Shown here: positions 25,077-33,587 of the stretch, in pieces
Numbering within the stretch: the first letter of the stretch is position 1
Layout: every line of letters begins with the position of its first letter
From: Stackebrandtia albiflava
GTDB lineage: Bacteria > Actinomycetota > Actinomycetes > Mycobacteriales > Micromonosporaceae
Direction: 5' to 3'
Assembly: GCF_007994225.1 (NCBI RefSeq)
Contig: NZ_VLLL01000006.1
Location: forward strand, 62,001 to 126,000
DNA length: 64,000 nt
The notes under the pieces: model-generated
The model's database searches: none
What the model saw: the letters and a program-made list of their open reading frames with translations, nothing else
Told to the model about the DNA's origin: nothing
Made by a program: the position numbers and the translations under genes

Positions 25077-25781
25077 TCAGGCCGGGGGCCGGGTGAGCCG
25101 GAAGGTGACGTACCGGACGGGGTACCCGTGCCGGTCCTCGGTGAGTTCGGCGACGGGGGCGGCCGACAACGGCGACGCCTCGACGAGTTCCATCAGGTAG
25201 TCGAGATCCCCGCTGGAACCGAAGAACAGCAACACCCTGCCGTCGTCGGTGAGGTGCCGGTCCACCTGTTCCATGAAGCCGGTGAGCGTCCGGTAGTCCC
25301 GGTCGGTGACGGCGCGTTCGAAGGTGTCGCGCGGCGCGAACCATCGGAACGGCGGGTCGAACACGATCAGGTCGAAACGTCCGTCGATTCCGGTGAAGCA
25401 GTCGCCCTCCCGGACCGTCACACGGTCGGCGACCCCGTTGCGGGCGGCGTTCGCGCGGGCGGTCGCCACCGCCGACGGGTTCACGTCGACGGCCAGTACC
25501 TCGGCGGCGGTGCCGGCTGCCAGGACGGCGTTGACGCCGGAGCCGGTTCCCATGTCGAGTACCCGGTCACCGGGCCGGACCTCGGCCAGGACCGCCTCGC
25601 CCAGGACGTGGGACACCGGGGTGATCGGCATGACGTCGGGCGGGACGGTGAAGGTGCGCCCCAGGTACTCGGTGGTCTCACCGGTTCGCTCGGCGGCACG
25701 GTCTCGACCGGCTTCGTGCCACCGCAGTACCCATTCGGCGCGTTCCGGTGACATCCGGGGCTGGTGTGTGGAGCCGGTCAT
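25077..25781 (-). CDS. SAM-dependent methyltransferase, MTS (PrmC/RsmC-like) domain
   Basis: A 234-residue protein with the SAM motifs VLDMGTGSGVNAVLAA, VLAVDVNPSAVATARANAA and DLIVFDPPF, the last equivalent to the N/D-PP-Y/F motif of methyltransferases acting on planar amino groups. The N-terminus (TPVSHVLGEAVLAEV) resembles small-domain methyltransferases that modify rRNA bases or glutamine side chains. The target is unknown. ATG 25781 is used; ATG 25754 is an alternative. It stands alone between two tRNA genes. Confidence 0.8.
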   Translation of the reverse strand: MTGSTHQPRMSPERAEWVLRWHEAGRDRAAERTGETTEYLGRTFTVPPDVMPITPVSHVLGEAVLAEVRPGDRVLDMGTGSGVNAVLAAGTAAEVLAVDVNPSAVATARANAARNGVADRVTVREGDCFTGIDGRFDLIVFDPPFRWFAPRDTFERAVTDRDYRTLTGFMEQVDRHLTDDGRVLLFFGSSGDLDYLMELVEASPLSAAPVAELTEDRHGYPVRYVTFRLTRPPA

Positions 25782-26003
25782 GGTGGAAGCGTAGGAGACG
25801 GTTCGGTTGCGCGACAGCGGTTATCGCCGCGCGGCACCGGCGTCCGTTCGCGGCCCGGGTGGTTCGCGCCGTTCGCGACGGCCGGTGCCGTGGCCTTATA
25901 TCCCCGGGTGCCCGTGCCGGGCGGGCGGATGTGTTTCCCCGGCCGTGGTCGGGGGATGAACGGTGTCCGAACGATCCGCGAACAATCGGGGTGCGGAGAC
26001 GAC

Positions 26004-26047
26004 GAACCCCGGGCCTGAGCCGATGTCGGACTCTGGACCCGGGGTTC
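26004..26047 (-). terminator. Terminator of tRNA-Leu
   Basis: GAACCCCGGG (26004-26013) pairs with CCCGGGGTTC (26038-26047). The inner 24 nt are partly unpaired. It lies just past the tRNA 3' end on the minus strand. Confidence 0.6.
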
Positions 26048-26049
26048 CA

Positions 26050-26135
26050 TGGTGCGGAAGGAGGGAGTTGAACCCTCACGCCCTTTCGGGCACACGGACC
26101 TGAACCGTGCGCGTCTGCCATTCCGCCACTTCCGC
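26050..26135 (-). tRNA. tRNA-Leu (CAG), CCA encoded
   Basis: A class II tRNA of 86 nt: acceptor GCGGAAG/CTTCCGC, D arm TGGCGGAATGGCAGACGC, anticodon loop TTCAGGT with anticodon CAG, a long variable arm (TGCCCGAAAGGGCG) and T loop GGTTCAACTCC. The CCA end is encoded. Confidence 0.96.
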
Positions 26136-26310
26136 GAGTGACCGGACGCCTCGAACGAGGCGAATGGAACTCTAACACAGGCGTCGTCGCGCCCGAAACC
26201 GGCTTACCGGGTGGGGGTGCGGGCGGGGCCGCGTCGGCTGGCGGGAATTGCGGCGACACTCTAGGCTTACTTAGTCCTGGAATGACCGGCTACGGCTGCT
26301 GAAATCACGT

Positions 26311-26339
26311 GACCGCTCAGCGCGCGACGCTGAGCGGTC
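26311..26339 (+). promoter_or_regulatory. Strong hairpin in the leader region of fhaA
   Basis: GACCGCTCAGCG and CGCTGAGCGGTC form a perfect 12-bp stem with loop CGCGA, about 80 bp upstream of fhaA. A six-codon open frame (M-T-G-Y-G-C, 26282-26302) lies just before it. It could be a leader attenuator, or the terminator of an unannotated small transcript. I see no larger gene in 26136-26420. Confidence 0.45.
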
Positions 26340-26420
26340 TCACGCGGCCCGATACCATCGTTGACGGGCACACAAATGCCACCGTGGTGTTCAATGGTGT
26401 GATTGGCAAGGAGGAATCCG

Positions 26421-27152
26421 GTGACTGTGCTGGGACGCTTCGAGAAGCGGCTGGAGGGCCTGTTTGAGGGTGCCTTCGCGAAGATATTCAAGGGTGTAGT
26501 CCACCCGGTGGAGATCGCCGGCGCCATGCAGCGGGAGGCCGAGTCGCACAAGGCCATTCTTGCCGGTGGCCGGATTCTGGTACCGAATCGTTACGTGATC
26601 GACCTGTCGCCGCCGGACCACGACAGGCTCGCCCCCTACGCGGCGGCGTTGGCGCAGGAGTTGGCGCAGTCGCAGGCGGAGCACATTGGGGAGCACGGTT
26701 GGACCGTGTACGGCGACGTGATCGTGGAGATCGAGCGCGGCGAGGGCCTGGACACGGGGATGTTCCGGGTGATCGCGGAGGTGGCCGCTCAACAGGACCA
26801 GCACGCGCAGCACGGCTACGGCCACGGCGGTGGTTACGACGGTTCGCATCCGGGTGGCCAGCCCGCGCCGCCGACGGGTCCCCGCCTGGTGTCCGGTGAC
26901 GGCAGGCAGTACGCCATCACGATGGGTTCGACCACGATCGGCCGTGGTGAGCAGGCGCAGATCAGGCTGCCCGACGTGGGTATCTCCCGGGTTCACGTGC
27001 GCATCGACTTCGACGGCGGCCAGGTGATCGTGACCGACCTCGGCTCGACCAACGGCACGCTCGTCAACGGGCAGCGGATCTCGACGATCGCCCTCCAGCC
27101 GGGTGACATGATTCAGCTCGGGACGACTTCGCTGACGCTGCAAGCCAACTGA
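26421..27152 (+). CDS. fhaA: FhaA-type protein (DUF3662 plus FHA domain)
   Basis: A 243-residue regulator of cell-wall synthesis. The N-terminal DUF3662 domain reads LGRFEKRLEGLFEGAFAKIF and PVEIAGAMQREAESHKAI. A short His/Gly-rich linker follows, then a C-terminal FHA domain with IGRGEQAQIRLPDVGISRVH and STNGTLVNGQ, the phosphothreonine-binding loops. Mycobacterial FhaA binds phosphorylated MviN. GTG 26421 follows AAGGAGG at 26408-26414; a TTG at 26403 would place that site inside the gene. First gene of the fhaA-pknB operon. Confidence 0.95.
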   Translation: MTVLGRFEKRLEGLFEGAFAKIFKGVVHPVEIAGAMQREAESHKAILAGGRILVPNRYVIDLSPPDHDRLAPYAAALAQELAQSQAEHIGEHGWTVYGDVIVEIERGEGLDTGMFRVIAEVAAQQDQHAQHGYGHGGGYDGSHPGGQPAPPTGPRLVSGDGRQYAITMGSTTIGRGEQAQIRLPDVGISRVHVRIDFDGGQVIVTDLGSTNGTLVNGQRISTIALQPGDMIQLGTTSLTLQAN

Positions 27153-27209
27153 GCGCGCGGCCGATGTCGGGGCCAGGCCCAATGATTCCTGACCTTTGGA
27201 GGACTGTCC

Positions 27210-27689
27210 GTGCCTGAGTTGGTCTTCACGGTCGCCCGGTTCGGCTTGCTGATCCTGTTGTGGGTGTTCGTCTTCGTGGTGGCGCGTGCGATCCGGCGGG
27301 ACGTGTTCGCGCGCCCGGGTGGCGGCGTCGCGGTGGCCTCGCGTGGTGCCGCCGCGACGCCGCCGCCGCGTGGCGCACCGGGCGCGCCCGCCCCGCAGGC
27401 GGCCAGGTACCTGATCGTGACCGAGGGGGATCGCAAGGGCACCCGGTTGTCGTTGGGGGGTTCCACGATCCGGATCGGCCGTTCCCCGGATTCCACTCTG
27501 GTCATCAACGACGACTTCGCGTCGGCGAGGCACGCGCAGTTGATGCCGCGCGGCGGGCAGTGGCTCGTGGAAGACTCCGGATCGACCAACGGAACGTATC
27601 TGGGACGCGCTAAGGTCACCGGACCAACTCCAGTCCCCCTAGGGGTGCCGATCCGTATCGGCCGAACCAGCATTGAGCTTCGCCCATGA
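27210..27689 (+). CDS. fhaB: FhaB/FipA-type membrane FHA protein
   Basis: A 159-residue protein with one N-terminal helix (FGLLILLWVFVFVVARAI), an Ala/Pro/Gly linker and a C-terminal FHA domain: IRIGRSPDSTLVINDDFASARHAQ with GSTNGTYLGR. In mycobacteria FhaB (FipA) links FtsZ and FtsQ during division and is read by PstP and PknA partners. TTTGGAGGA lies 8 bp before GTG 27210. The stop overlaps the pstP start by 4 bp. Confidence 0.95.
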   Translation: MPELVFTVARFGLLILLWVFVFVVARAIRRDVFARPGGGVAVASRGAAATPPPRGAPGAPAPQAARYLIVTEGDRKGTRLSLGGSTIRIGRSPDSTLVINDDFASARHAQLMPRGGQWLVEDSGSTNGTYLGRAKVTGPTPVPLGVPIRIGRTSIELRP

Positions 27690-29071
27690 CTTTGACTTTG
27701 CGTTACGCCGCCGTATCCGATCGCGGCCTGATCCGCAGCGGCAACCAGGATTCCGTGTACGCCGGGCCGAGGCTGATCGCCGTGGCGGACGGCATGGGGG
27801 GTATGGCCGCCGGCGATCTGGCCAGCAACATAGTGATCAGCTCCCTCTCGGTGCTGGACGAGGACGTTCCCCGTGGTGACCTGACCGCCGCGCTGGCGGG
27901 CGCGGTGGAGGAGGCCAACCACCGTATCCGCACCACTGTGGAGGAGAACCCGCAGATGGAGGGCATGGGTACGACGCTCACGGCCTTCCTGTTCTCCGGC
28001 AGCACTCTCGGAATGGTCCACATCGGTGACTCGAGGGCGTACCGGTTGCGTGGCGGGGCGCTGAACCAGATCACCAAGGACGACACCTACGTCCAGATGC
28101 TCGTGGACGAGGGACAGCTCAGCCCGGACGAGGCGGAGAACCACCCGCAGCGGTCGCTGTTGTTGCGGGCGTTGGGTTCCAACGAGGTGGAGCCGACGTT
28201 CGCGAGCCTGGAGGCGGTGGCGGGCGACCGTTACCTGCTGTGCAGCGACGGACTGTCCGGTGTGGTCAGTGATGAGACGATCGCGGAGGTGCTCCGGCAG
28301 ATCCCGGACCCCCGCGAGGCGGTCGACCGGTTGGTGCAGTTGGCGTTGCGGGGTGGAGGCCCCGACAACGTCACGGTCCTGGTCGCCGACGTCACCGACG
28401 CCGACATCATCGAGGCCGCCCCGATCGTGGGTGGGGCCGCCGCCGCCGACCGTGACGACGTGTCCGCCGCGGACCCTTCGACGGCCGCGGCCCGTGCCGC
28501 GGCGACCACGGCGGGACCGGCCGAGCCGGAGGCCGAGACGCACACCGATGACGCGGCGGCCGAGCCGCCCCGTAAACGCCGGGGTAAGGCCGGTTGGTAC
28601 ACCCTGGTGGCGTTGCTGCTGGTGGGGATCGTCGTCAGCGCCGGGTATCTCGTCTACCAGTCGCAGTACTTCGTCGGGGTGGACGACGAGGGGCACGTCG
28701 CGGTGTTCCAGGGCTTCAACGGTGAGGTACTCGGTGTCTCGTTGGCGACCGTCGAGGTGGCGAGCGAGAGGTCGGTGGACGACCTGACCCCGGACGCCCG
28801 CCGCAAGGTCACCGCCGGTATTCCCGCCGACAGTCGTGAGGAGGCCCTGGAGATCCTGCAGGGCATGACCGACGACGACCCCGACAACGCGAACCTGTTG
28901 GATCCCTGCCCGTCCCCCAGCCCGTCTCCGCTGCCCGAACCGTCCGGGGACCCGGATTCGTCCGAGTCCGCTTCGGACGACGCCGATCCGAGCCCGTCCG
29001 ACTCACCGTCTCCGGACGGCACGACGACGTCCGGCCCGGAACCCGGCGTCGACTGCCGTCCGATCGACTGA
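27686..29071 (+). CDS. pstP: PP2C-type Ser/Thr phosphatase PstP
   Basis: A 461-residue Mn-dependent phosphatase that removes the phosphates set by PknA and PknB. The PP2C motifs are SDRGLIRSGNQDSV, AVADGMGGMAAGD (metal-binding Asp), HIGDSRAYRLRGG and GGPDNVTVLVADV. One TM helix (WYTLVALLLVGIVVSAGYLV, about residue 306) leads to an extracytoplasmic domain ending in a Ser/Pro/Asp-rich tail. ATG 27686 overlaps fhaB. Confidence 0.96.
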   Translation: MTLTLRYAAVSDRGLIRSGNQDSVYAGPRLIAVADGMGGMAAGDLASNIVISSLSVLDEDVPRGDLTAALAGAVEEANHRIRTTVEENPQMEGMGTTLTAFLFSGSTLGMVHIGDSRAYRLRGGALNQITKDDTYVQMLVDEGQLSPDEAENHPQRSLLLRALGSNEVEPTFASLEAVAGDRYLLCSDGLSGVVSDETIAEVLRQIPDPREAVDRLVQLALRGGGPDNVTVLVADVTDADIIEAAPIVGGAAAADRDDVSAADPSTAAARAAATTAGPAEPEAETHTDDAAAEPPRKRRGKAGWYTLVALLLVGIVVSAGYLVYQSQYFVGVDDEGHVAVFQGFNGEVLGVSLATVEVASERSVDDLTPDARRKVTAGIPADSREEALEILQGMTDDDPDNANLLDPCPSPSPSPLPEPSGDPDSSESASDDADPSPSDSPSPDGTTTSGPEPGVDCRPID

Positions 29072-29083
29072 CCGGGAGGCCGG

Positions 29084-30646
29084 GTGACCGCGAGACAGGC
29101 CACGCGAGTACCGACACGCCGCAACGTCGAACTGGCGTTGCTGCTGTTGGTGATCCTCGTGCTGTTCGTGTTCCAGACCGCGGTGGAGATCGCGTTGCTG
29201 GGCGAGCTCACCCAGACGGCGTTCTGGCTGGTCGGCCTCATGGGGGCCGCGATGCTGGTCGCGCACGTCCTGGTGAGGATCTTCGCGCCGTACGCGGATC
29301 CGGTGCTGTTGCCGTGCGGGGCGATGCTGACCGGGATCGGCGTGGTGTTCATCCGTCGCCTCGACATGAGCGCGGTCGTGTTCTCCGAGGAGGCGCAGGC
29401 CCTCGTCCAGGTGTATCCGACGGTCGAGGACCGTGCCGCGCTCGGCCTGTTCGACGACCCGGGCGGTCGGCAGCTCATGTACCTGTTCGCGGCGGTCGCG
29501 GTGTTCGCGGCCTTCCTGTGGCTGGTGCGGGACCACCGGAACCTGTCGCGGTACCCGTTCATCCTGGGGCTGACGGGGATCCTGATGGCGGCGTCCCCGG
29601 CGATCATCGGTCAGGAGATCAACGGTTCGAAGCTGTGGATCGACCTCGGTTTCGCCAGTGTGCAGCCGAGCGAGTTCGCGAAACTGTTGTTGCTGATCTT
29701 CTTCGCCTACTACCTGGTGCGTAAGCGGGAGGTGTTGTCGCTCGCGAGCCGCAAGTTCCTGGGGATCCCGTTCCCGCGCGCCAAGGACCTGATCCCGGTG
29801 CTGGTGGTGTGGCTGGTGAGCCTGCTCATCATGATCGGGATCCGGGACCTTGGCACGTCGCTGTTGTTCTTCGGCCTGTTCGTGGCGATGCTGTACATCG
29901 CGACCGAACGGATCAGCTGGATCATCATCGGGTTGAGCCTGTTCACCGGTGGTGTCCTGTTGATCTACCCGTTCTTCTCGCACCTGCAGTTGCGGGTGTC
30001 GATCTGGCTGGACCCGTTCGCCGACCCCAACGGTGACGGCCGGCAGCTCGTCCAGTCGTTGATCGGCCTGGGATCGGGCGGCCTGTTCGGGGCCGGCCCG
30101 GGCGCGGGGCAGCCGCAGGCGACGAACCCCGCCGCCAACAGCGACTTCATCCTGTCGGGTCTCGGTGAGGAACTGGGCCTGTTCGGGTTGACGGCGATCC
30201 TCATGGTGTACCTGCTGTTGGTCGCGCGCGGCATGCGCGCCGGCCTGGGGGTGCGTGACTCGTTCGGGAAACTCGTCGCGGGCGGCCTGGCGTTCAGCGT
30301 CGGTTTCCAGTTGTTCGTGGTGTTGGGCGGAGTCACGAAGCTGATCCCGTTGACGGGTCAGACCGCGCCGTACATGGCCGCCGGTGGTTCGTCGCTGTTG
30401 GCGAACTGGGTCCTGTTGGCGATGCTGGTCCGGTTGTCGGACGCCGGGCGGCGTCCGCAGGCGGCTCCGGCGGGCCCCATCAAGATCGCGCCGCCACCGG
30501 CTCCGGTGGACGACTCCCCGACCCAGATCGTGTCGGTGCCGCAGCTGGCGAAGGAGCCCGGCACGGGTTCCGACCCGGGTTCCGACGGCCCGCCGACCGA
30601 CCCCTACCGGACGTCACCGTCCACCACTCCCGAGGTGAAGCCGTGA
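29084..30646 (+). CDS. rodA: SEDS family peptidoglycan glycosyltransferase (RodA/FtsW)
   Basis: A 520-residue polytopic protein of the FtsW/RodA/SpoVE family, which polymerises lipid II. About 12 helices are visible; family blocks include GSKLWIDLGFASVQPSEFAK, FAYYLVRKR and the late LGGVTKLIPLTGQTAPYMAAGG. The C-tail is Pro/Ser-rich and cytoplasmic. GTG 29084 follows GGGAGG. Pairing with pbpA by a 4-bp overlap makes this the elongation-type SEDS enzyme. Confidence 0.95.
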   Translation: MTARQATRVPTRRNVELALLLLVILVLFVFQTAVEIALLGELTQTAFWLVGLMGAAMLVAHVLVRIFAPYADPVLLPCGAMLTGIGVVFIRRLDMSAVVFSEEAQALVQVYPTVEDRAALGLFDDPGGRQLMYLFAAVAVFAAFLWLVRDHRNLSRYPFILGLTGILMAASPAIIGQEINGSKLWIDLGFASVQPSEFAKLLLLIFFAYYLVRKREVLSLASRKFLGIPFPRAKDLIPVLVVWLVSLLIMIGIRDLGTSLLFFGLFVAMLYIATERISWIIIGLSLFTGGVLLIYPFFSHLQLRVSIWLDPFADPNGDGRQLVQSLIGLGSGGLFGAGPGAGQPQATNPAANSDFILSGLGEELGLFGLTAILMVYLLLVARGMRAGLGVRDSFGKLVAGGLAFSVGFQLFVVLGGVTKLIPLTGQTAPYMAAGGSSLLANWVLLAMLVRLSDAGRRPQAAPAGPIKIAPPPAPVDDSPTQIVSVPQLAKEPGTGSDPGSDGPPTDPYRTSPSTTPEVKP

Positions 30647-32115
30647 ACGCACCACTGCGTCGGGTGACGATCGTGGTGATCGTGCTCTTCTCGCTGTTGT
30701 TCCTGAACCTGAACTGGGTCCAGTTCGCCGAGCACGACTTCTACCAGAACAACGCCTACAACGACCGGGTGACGATCGCGGAGTACTCCCGGCAGCGCGG
30801 TTCGATCGTCGCCGGCAGTGAGACGCTCGCCGACAGTGTCCCCACCGAGGACGGCGACGAGTACAAGTACCGGCGGCAGTACCCGCTCAACGAGCCGTTC
30901 GCGCACCTGACGGGTTACCAGTCGCTGGTGTACGGCGACAGTGGGCTGGAGCAGACCGAGAACCAGATCCTCTCCGGTGAGGACCCGAGGTTGTTCGTGG
31001 ACCGGTTGAGCGAGTTGTTCACCGGTACCGAGGTGGCCGGCGGCAACGTGGTGTTGTCGATCGAGCCGGAGATCCAGTTGGCGGCGTGGGAGGCGATCAC
31101 GGGTGTGAGTGAGGGCCAGGTCGGCGCGGCCGTGGTCCTCGATCCGCGCAGCGGCCGGGTGCTGGCGCAGGTGTCTGCGCCGTCGTACGACCCGAACCCG
31201 TTGGCCAGCCACGACAACCAGGAGTCATCCGAGGCGTGGACCGCGTACACCAGCGACCCGTCGAATCCGATGCTCGACCGCAGCACCCGGGAGCTGTACC
31301 CGCCGGGTTCGACGATGAAGGTCGTGGTCGCGGCGGCGGCGCTGGCGGCGGGCATGACACCGGAGACCGAGATCTCGTCCGGTAACTCCTACACCCCTCC
31401 CAACGCGGGCACCACCATCACCAACAGTGAGAACCAGTGCCCGGAGGACGAGTTGACGCTGCAGGAGGCGTTGACCCGGTCCTGCAACACCTCGTTCGCG
31501 AAGCTGTGCGTGGAGGAGCTGGGGCCGGAACCGATCGCGGAGATGGCCGAGGCGCTCGGCTTCGGGCAGCAGCTCACGACGCCACTGGGCGTGGAGGCGA
31601 GCCAGTGGGGTGACCTGTCCGACCCGGCGTTCCTGGCGCAGGCGTGCATCGGGCAGCACGAGGTGAAACTCACCGTGATGCAGGACGCCATGTTGTCGGC
31701 GGCGGTCGCCAACGGTGGTTCCCTGATGTCGCCGCAGTTGATCCGGGAGATCCAGGCCCCCAACCAGACGACGCTGGAGTTCGGGCCGGAGGACGAACTG
31801 TCGAACCCGTTCAGCGCGGACGTCGCCGCCGACCTGCGCAAGATGATGGAGAACGTCGTCTCCGCGAGCAACGGCACCGGCGCGAACGCCCGCATCGAGG
31901 GGTTCACGGTGGGTGGTAAGACGGGGACGGCGCAGCACGGCGTCGACGAGAACGGCAACGACCTGCCCGAACACGGCTGGTTCACCGGTTACGCCTTCAA
32001 CGGTGACGGCGAACCGGTCGTCGCGGTCTCGGTGTTCCTGGCCGCCGCCGGTGACGGCGGCAGTGGCGAGGCGACCCGGATCGCCGGCGAACTGATGCGG
32101 TTGGCGCTGGAATGA
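30643..32115 (+). CDS. pbpA: Class B penicillin-binding protein PbpA
   Basis: A 490-residue transpeptidase cross-linking peptidoglycan, anchored by one N-terminal helix (RVTIVVIVLFSLLFLNLNW). Active-site motifs: Ser223-Thr-Met-Lys (SxxK), SCN in TRSCNTSFAKL (SxN), and Lys426-Thr-Gly in GGKTGTAQHG. The acyl-enzyme Ser is where beta-lactams bind. GTG 30643 overlaps the rodA stop (GTGA), so the SEDS-PBP pair is translationally coupled. There are no PASTA domains. Confidence 0.96.
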   Translation: MNAPLRRVTIVVIVLFSLLFLNLNWVQFAEHDFYQNNAYNDRVTIAEYSRQRGSIVAGSETLADSVPTEDGDEYKYRRQYPLNEPFAHLTGYQSLVYGDSGLEQTENQILSGEDPRLFVDRLSELFTGTEVAGGNVVLSIEPEIQLAAWEAITGVSEGQVGAAVVLDPRSGRVLAQVSAPSYDPNPLASHDNQESSEAWTAYTSDPSNPMLDRSTRELYPPGSTMKVVVAAAALAAGMTPETEISSGNSYTPPNAGTTITNSENQCPEDELTLQEALTRSCNTSFAKLCVEELGPEPIAEMAEALGFGQQLTTPLGVEASQWGDLSDPAFLAQACIGQHEVKLTVMQDAMLSAAVANGGSLMSPQLIREIQAPNQTTLEFGPEDELSNPFSADVAADLRKMMENVVSASNGTGANARIEGFTVGGKTGTAQHGVDENGNDLPEHGWFTGYAFNGDGEPVVAVSVFLAAAGDGGSGEATRIAGELMRLALE

Positions 32116-32179
32116 CGTTGGCGGCGGACAGGCACCATGGAGGGTGGACACGACCCTCGGTGAGTAAGGACGGAAGACG

Positions 32180-33553
32180 ATGATGACTCCGGGCAGCAAG
32201 CTCGGCGGCCGGTATCGGCTGGACCGGCGGATCGCCACGGGCGGCATGGGCGACGTGTGGCGTGCCACCGACGAGGTGCTGGGCCGGGAGGTCGCCGCCA
32301 AGGTGCTGCTGCCTTCGCTGTTGAATGAGCCGGGTTTCGTCGAACGGTTCCGTGGCGAGGCGCGGGTGGTGGCGACGTTGACGCACCCGAACATCGTCCG
32401 GGTGTACGACTACGGCGAGTCGCCGATGCCGGGGGGCGGTCAGGTCGCGTACCTGATCATGGAGTTCATCGACGGTGAGGCGTTGACGGCGCGGTTGCAG
32501 CGGCAGGGGCGGCTCACCGCGCAGGAGGCGATGCCGATCATCGCGCAGGCCGCGGAGGCGTTGGACGCCGCGCATCAGCGCGGCGTCATCCACCGGGACG
32601 TCAAACCGGGGAACCTGCTGTTGTCGCCGCAGGGGAACGTGATGCTGACCGATTTCGGCATCGCCCGGTCGGCGTTGACGGGGGGCCTGACCCAGGCCGG
32701 TTCGGTGCTGGGGACGGCCGCGTACATCTCACCGGAGCAGGCGTCGGGGCAGCCGATCACCGGTCAGGCCGACGTGTACTCGCTGGGCATCGTCGCGTAT
32801 CAGTGCCTCGCGGGGCGGCGGCCGTTCGACAGCGACAACCCGGTCGAGTTGGCGATGCGGCACGTGAACGACGCTCCGCCGCCGTTGCCGGACGACGTGC
32901 CGGAGCCGGCGCGGCGGTTCGTGGCGCAGGCGTTGGCGAAGGACACGGCGCAACGGTTCCCGACGGGTGAGGCGATGGCGGCCGCGGCCCGGGAGGTCGT
33001 CGGTATGGCGGGTCCGGCTGTGGTCTCGTCGCCGGCGAGGGGGGCGGCGGTGCCGCCGCCGGGTGTCGGACTGGACGACCGTACGCGGGTGAATCAGGCA
33101 CTGGATCCCCATACGCCGCCGCCGGTGGCGAAACGCAACAGGTTGATGCTGGTGGTCGCGGGCGCGGCCCTGGGCCTGGTGGTGTTGGCCGGTGGTGTCT
33201 GGGCGATCGTCGACGGAGGTGGCGCGGAGGCCGGCGACGGGGGCTCCGACAACACCACGCAGTCCGCGGACGCCGAGGAGGAGACGCTGCTCATCGACGT
33301 CGGGGAGTACGTCAACGAGGACCCGCAGCAGGTGCAGGCCGCGTTGCAGGAGCTCGGGTTCACGGACGTGGAGATCGACGGGAACGGGCGCTTCGTGGCG
33401 GACATCACACCGAATGGTGAGCAGCTCCCTGGAACCCCGATCGTGATTGAAACGAGTATGACAAGGGTGAATCCGGGCGACTCGCAGGATCCGTCCGCAC
33501 CGGACGGTTCACCGAGCTGTACACCTGGGACCATCGGATGCATCCCCCGCTAG
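32180..33553 (+). CDS. pknA: Ser/Thr protein kinase PknA
   Basis: A 457-residue receptor-like kinase. Kinase domain about residues 10-275: GGMGDVWRATD (Gly loop), VAAKVLL (Lys), HRDVKPGNLLL, TDFGIARS and GTAAYISPEQ. One TM helix (LMLVVAGAALGLVVLAGGVW) follows near residue 320. The exterior part holds one PASTA-like segment (QAALQELGFTDVEIDGNG, then GEQLPGTPIVI) and a Cys-containing tail; mycobacterial PknA has no PASTA. GGAAG sits 7 bp before ATG 32183 and 4 bp before ATG 32180. Confidence 0.94.
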   Translation: MMTPGSKLGGRYRLDRRIATGGMGDVWRATDEVLGREVAAKVLLPSLLNEPGFVERFRGEARVVATLTHPNIVRVYDYGESPMPGGGQVAYLIMEFIDGEALTARLQRQGRLTAQEAMPIIAQAAEALDAAHQRGVIHRDVKPGNLLLSPQGNVMLTDFGIARSALTGGLTQAGSVLGTAAYISPEQASGQPITGQADVYSLGIVAYQCLAGRRPFDSDNPVELAMRHVNDAPPPLPDDVPEPARRFVAQALAKDTAQRFPTGEAMAAAAREVVGMAGPAVVSSPARGAAVPPPGVGLDDRTRVNQALDPHTPPPVAKRNRLMLVVAGAALGLVVLAGGVWAIVDGGGAEAGDGGSDNTTQSADAEEETLLIDVGEYVNEDPQQVQAALQELGFTDVEIDGNGRFVADITPNGEQLPGTPIVIETSMTRVNPGDSQDPSAPDGSPSCTPGTIGCIPR

Positions 33554-33587
33554 ACCGACACAAGTTTCCACACGAAGGACAGTGACG

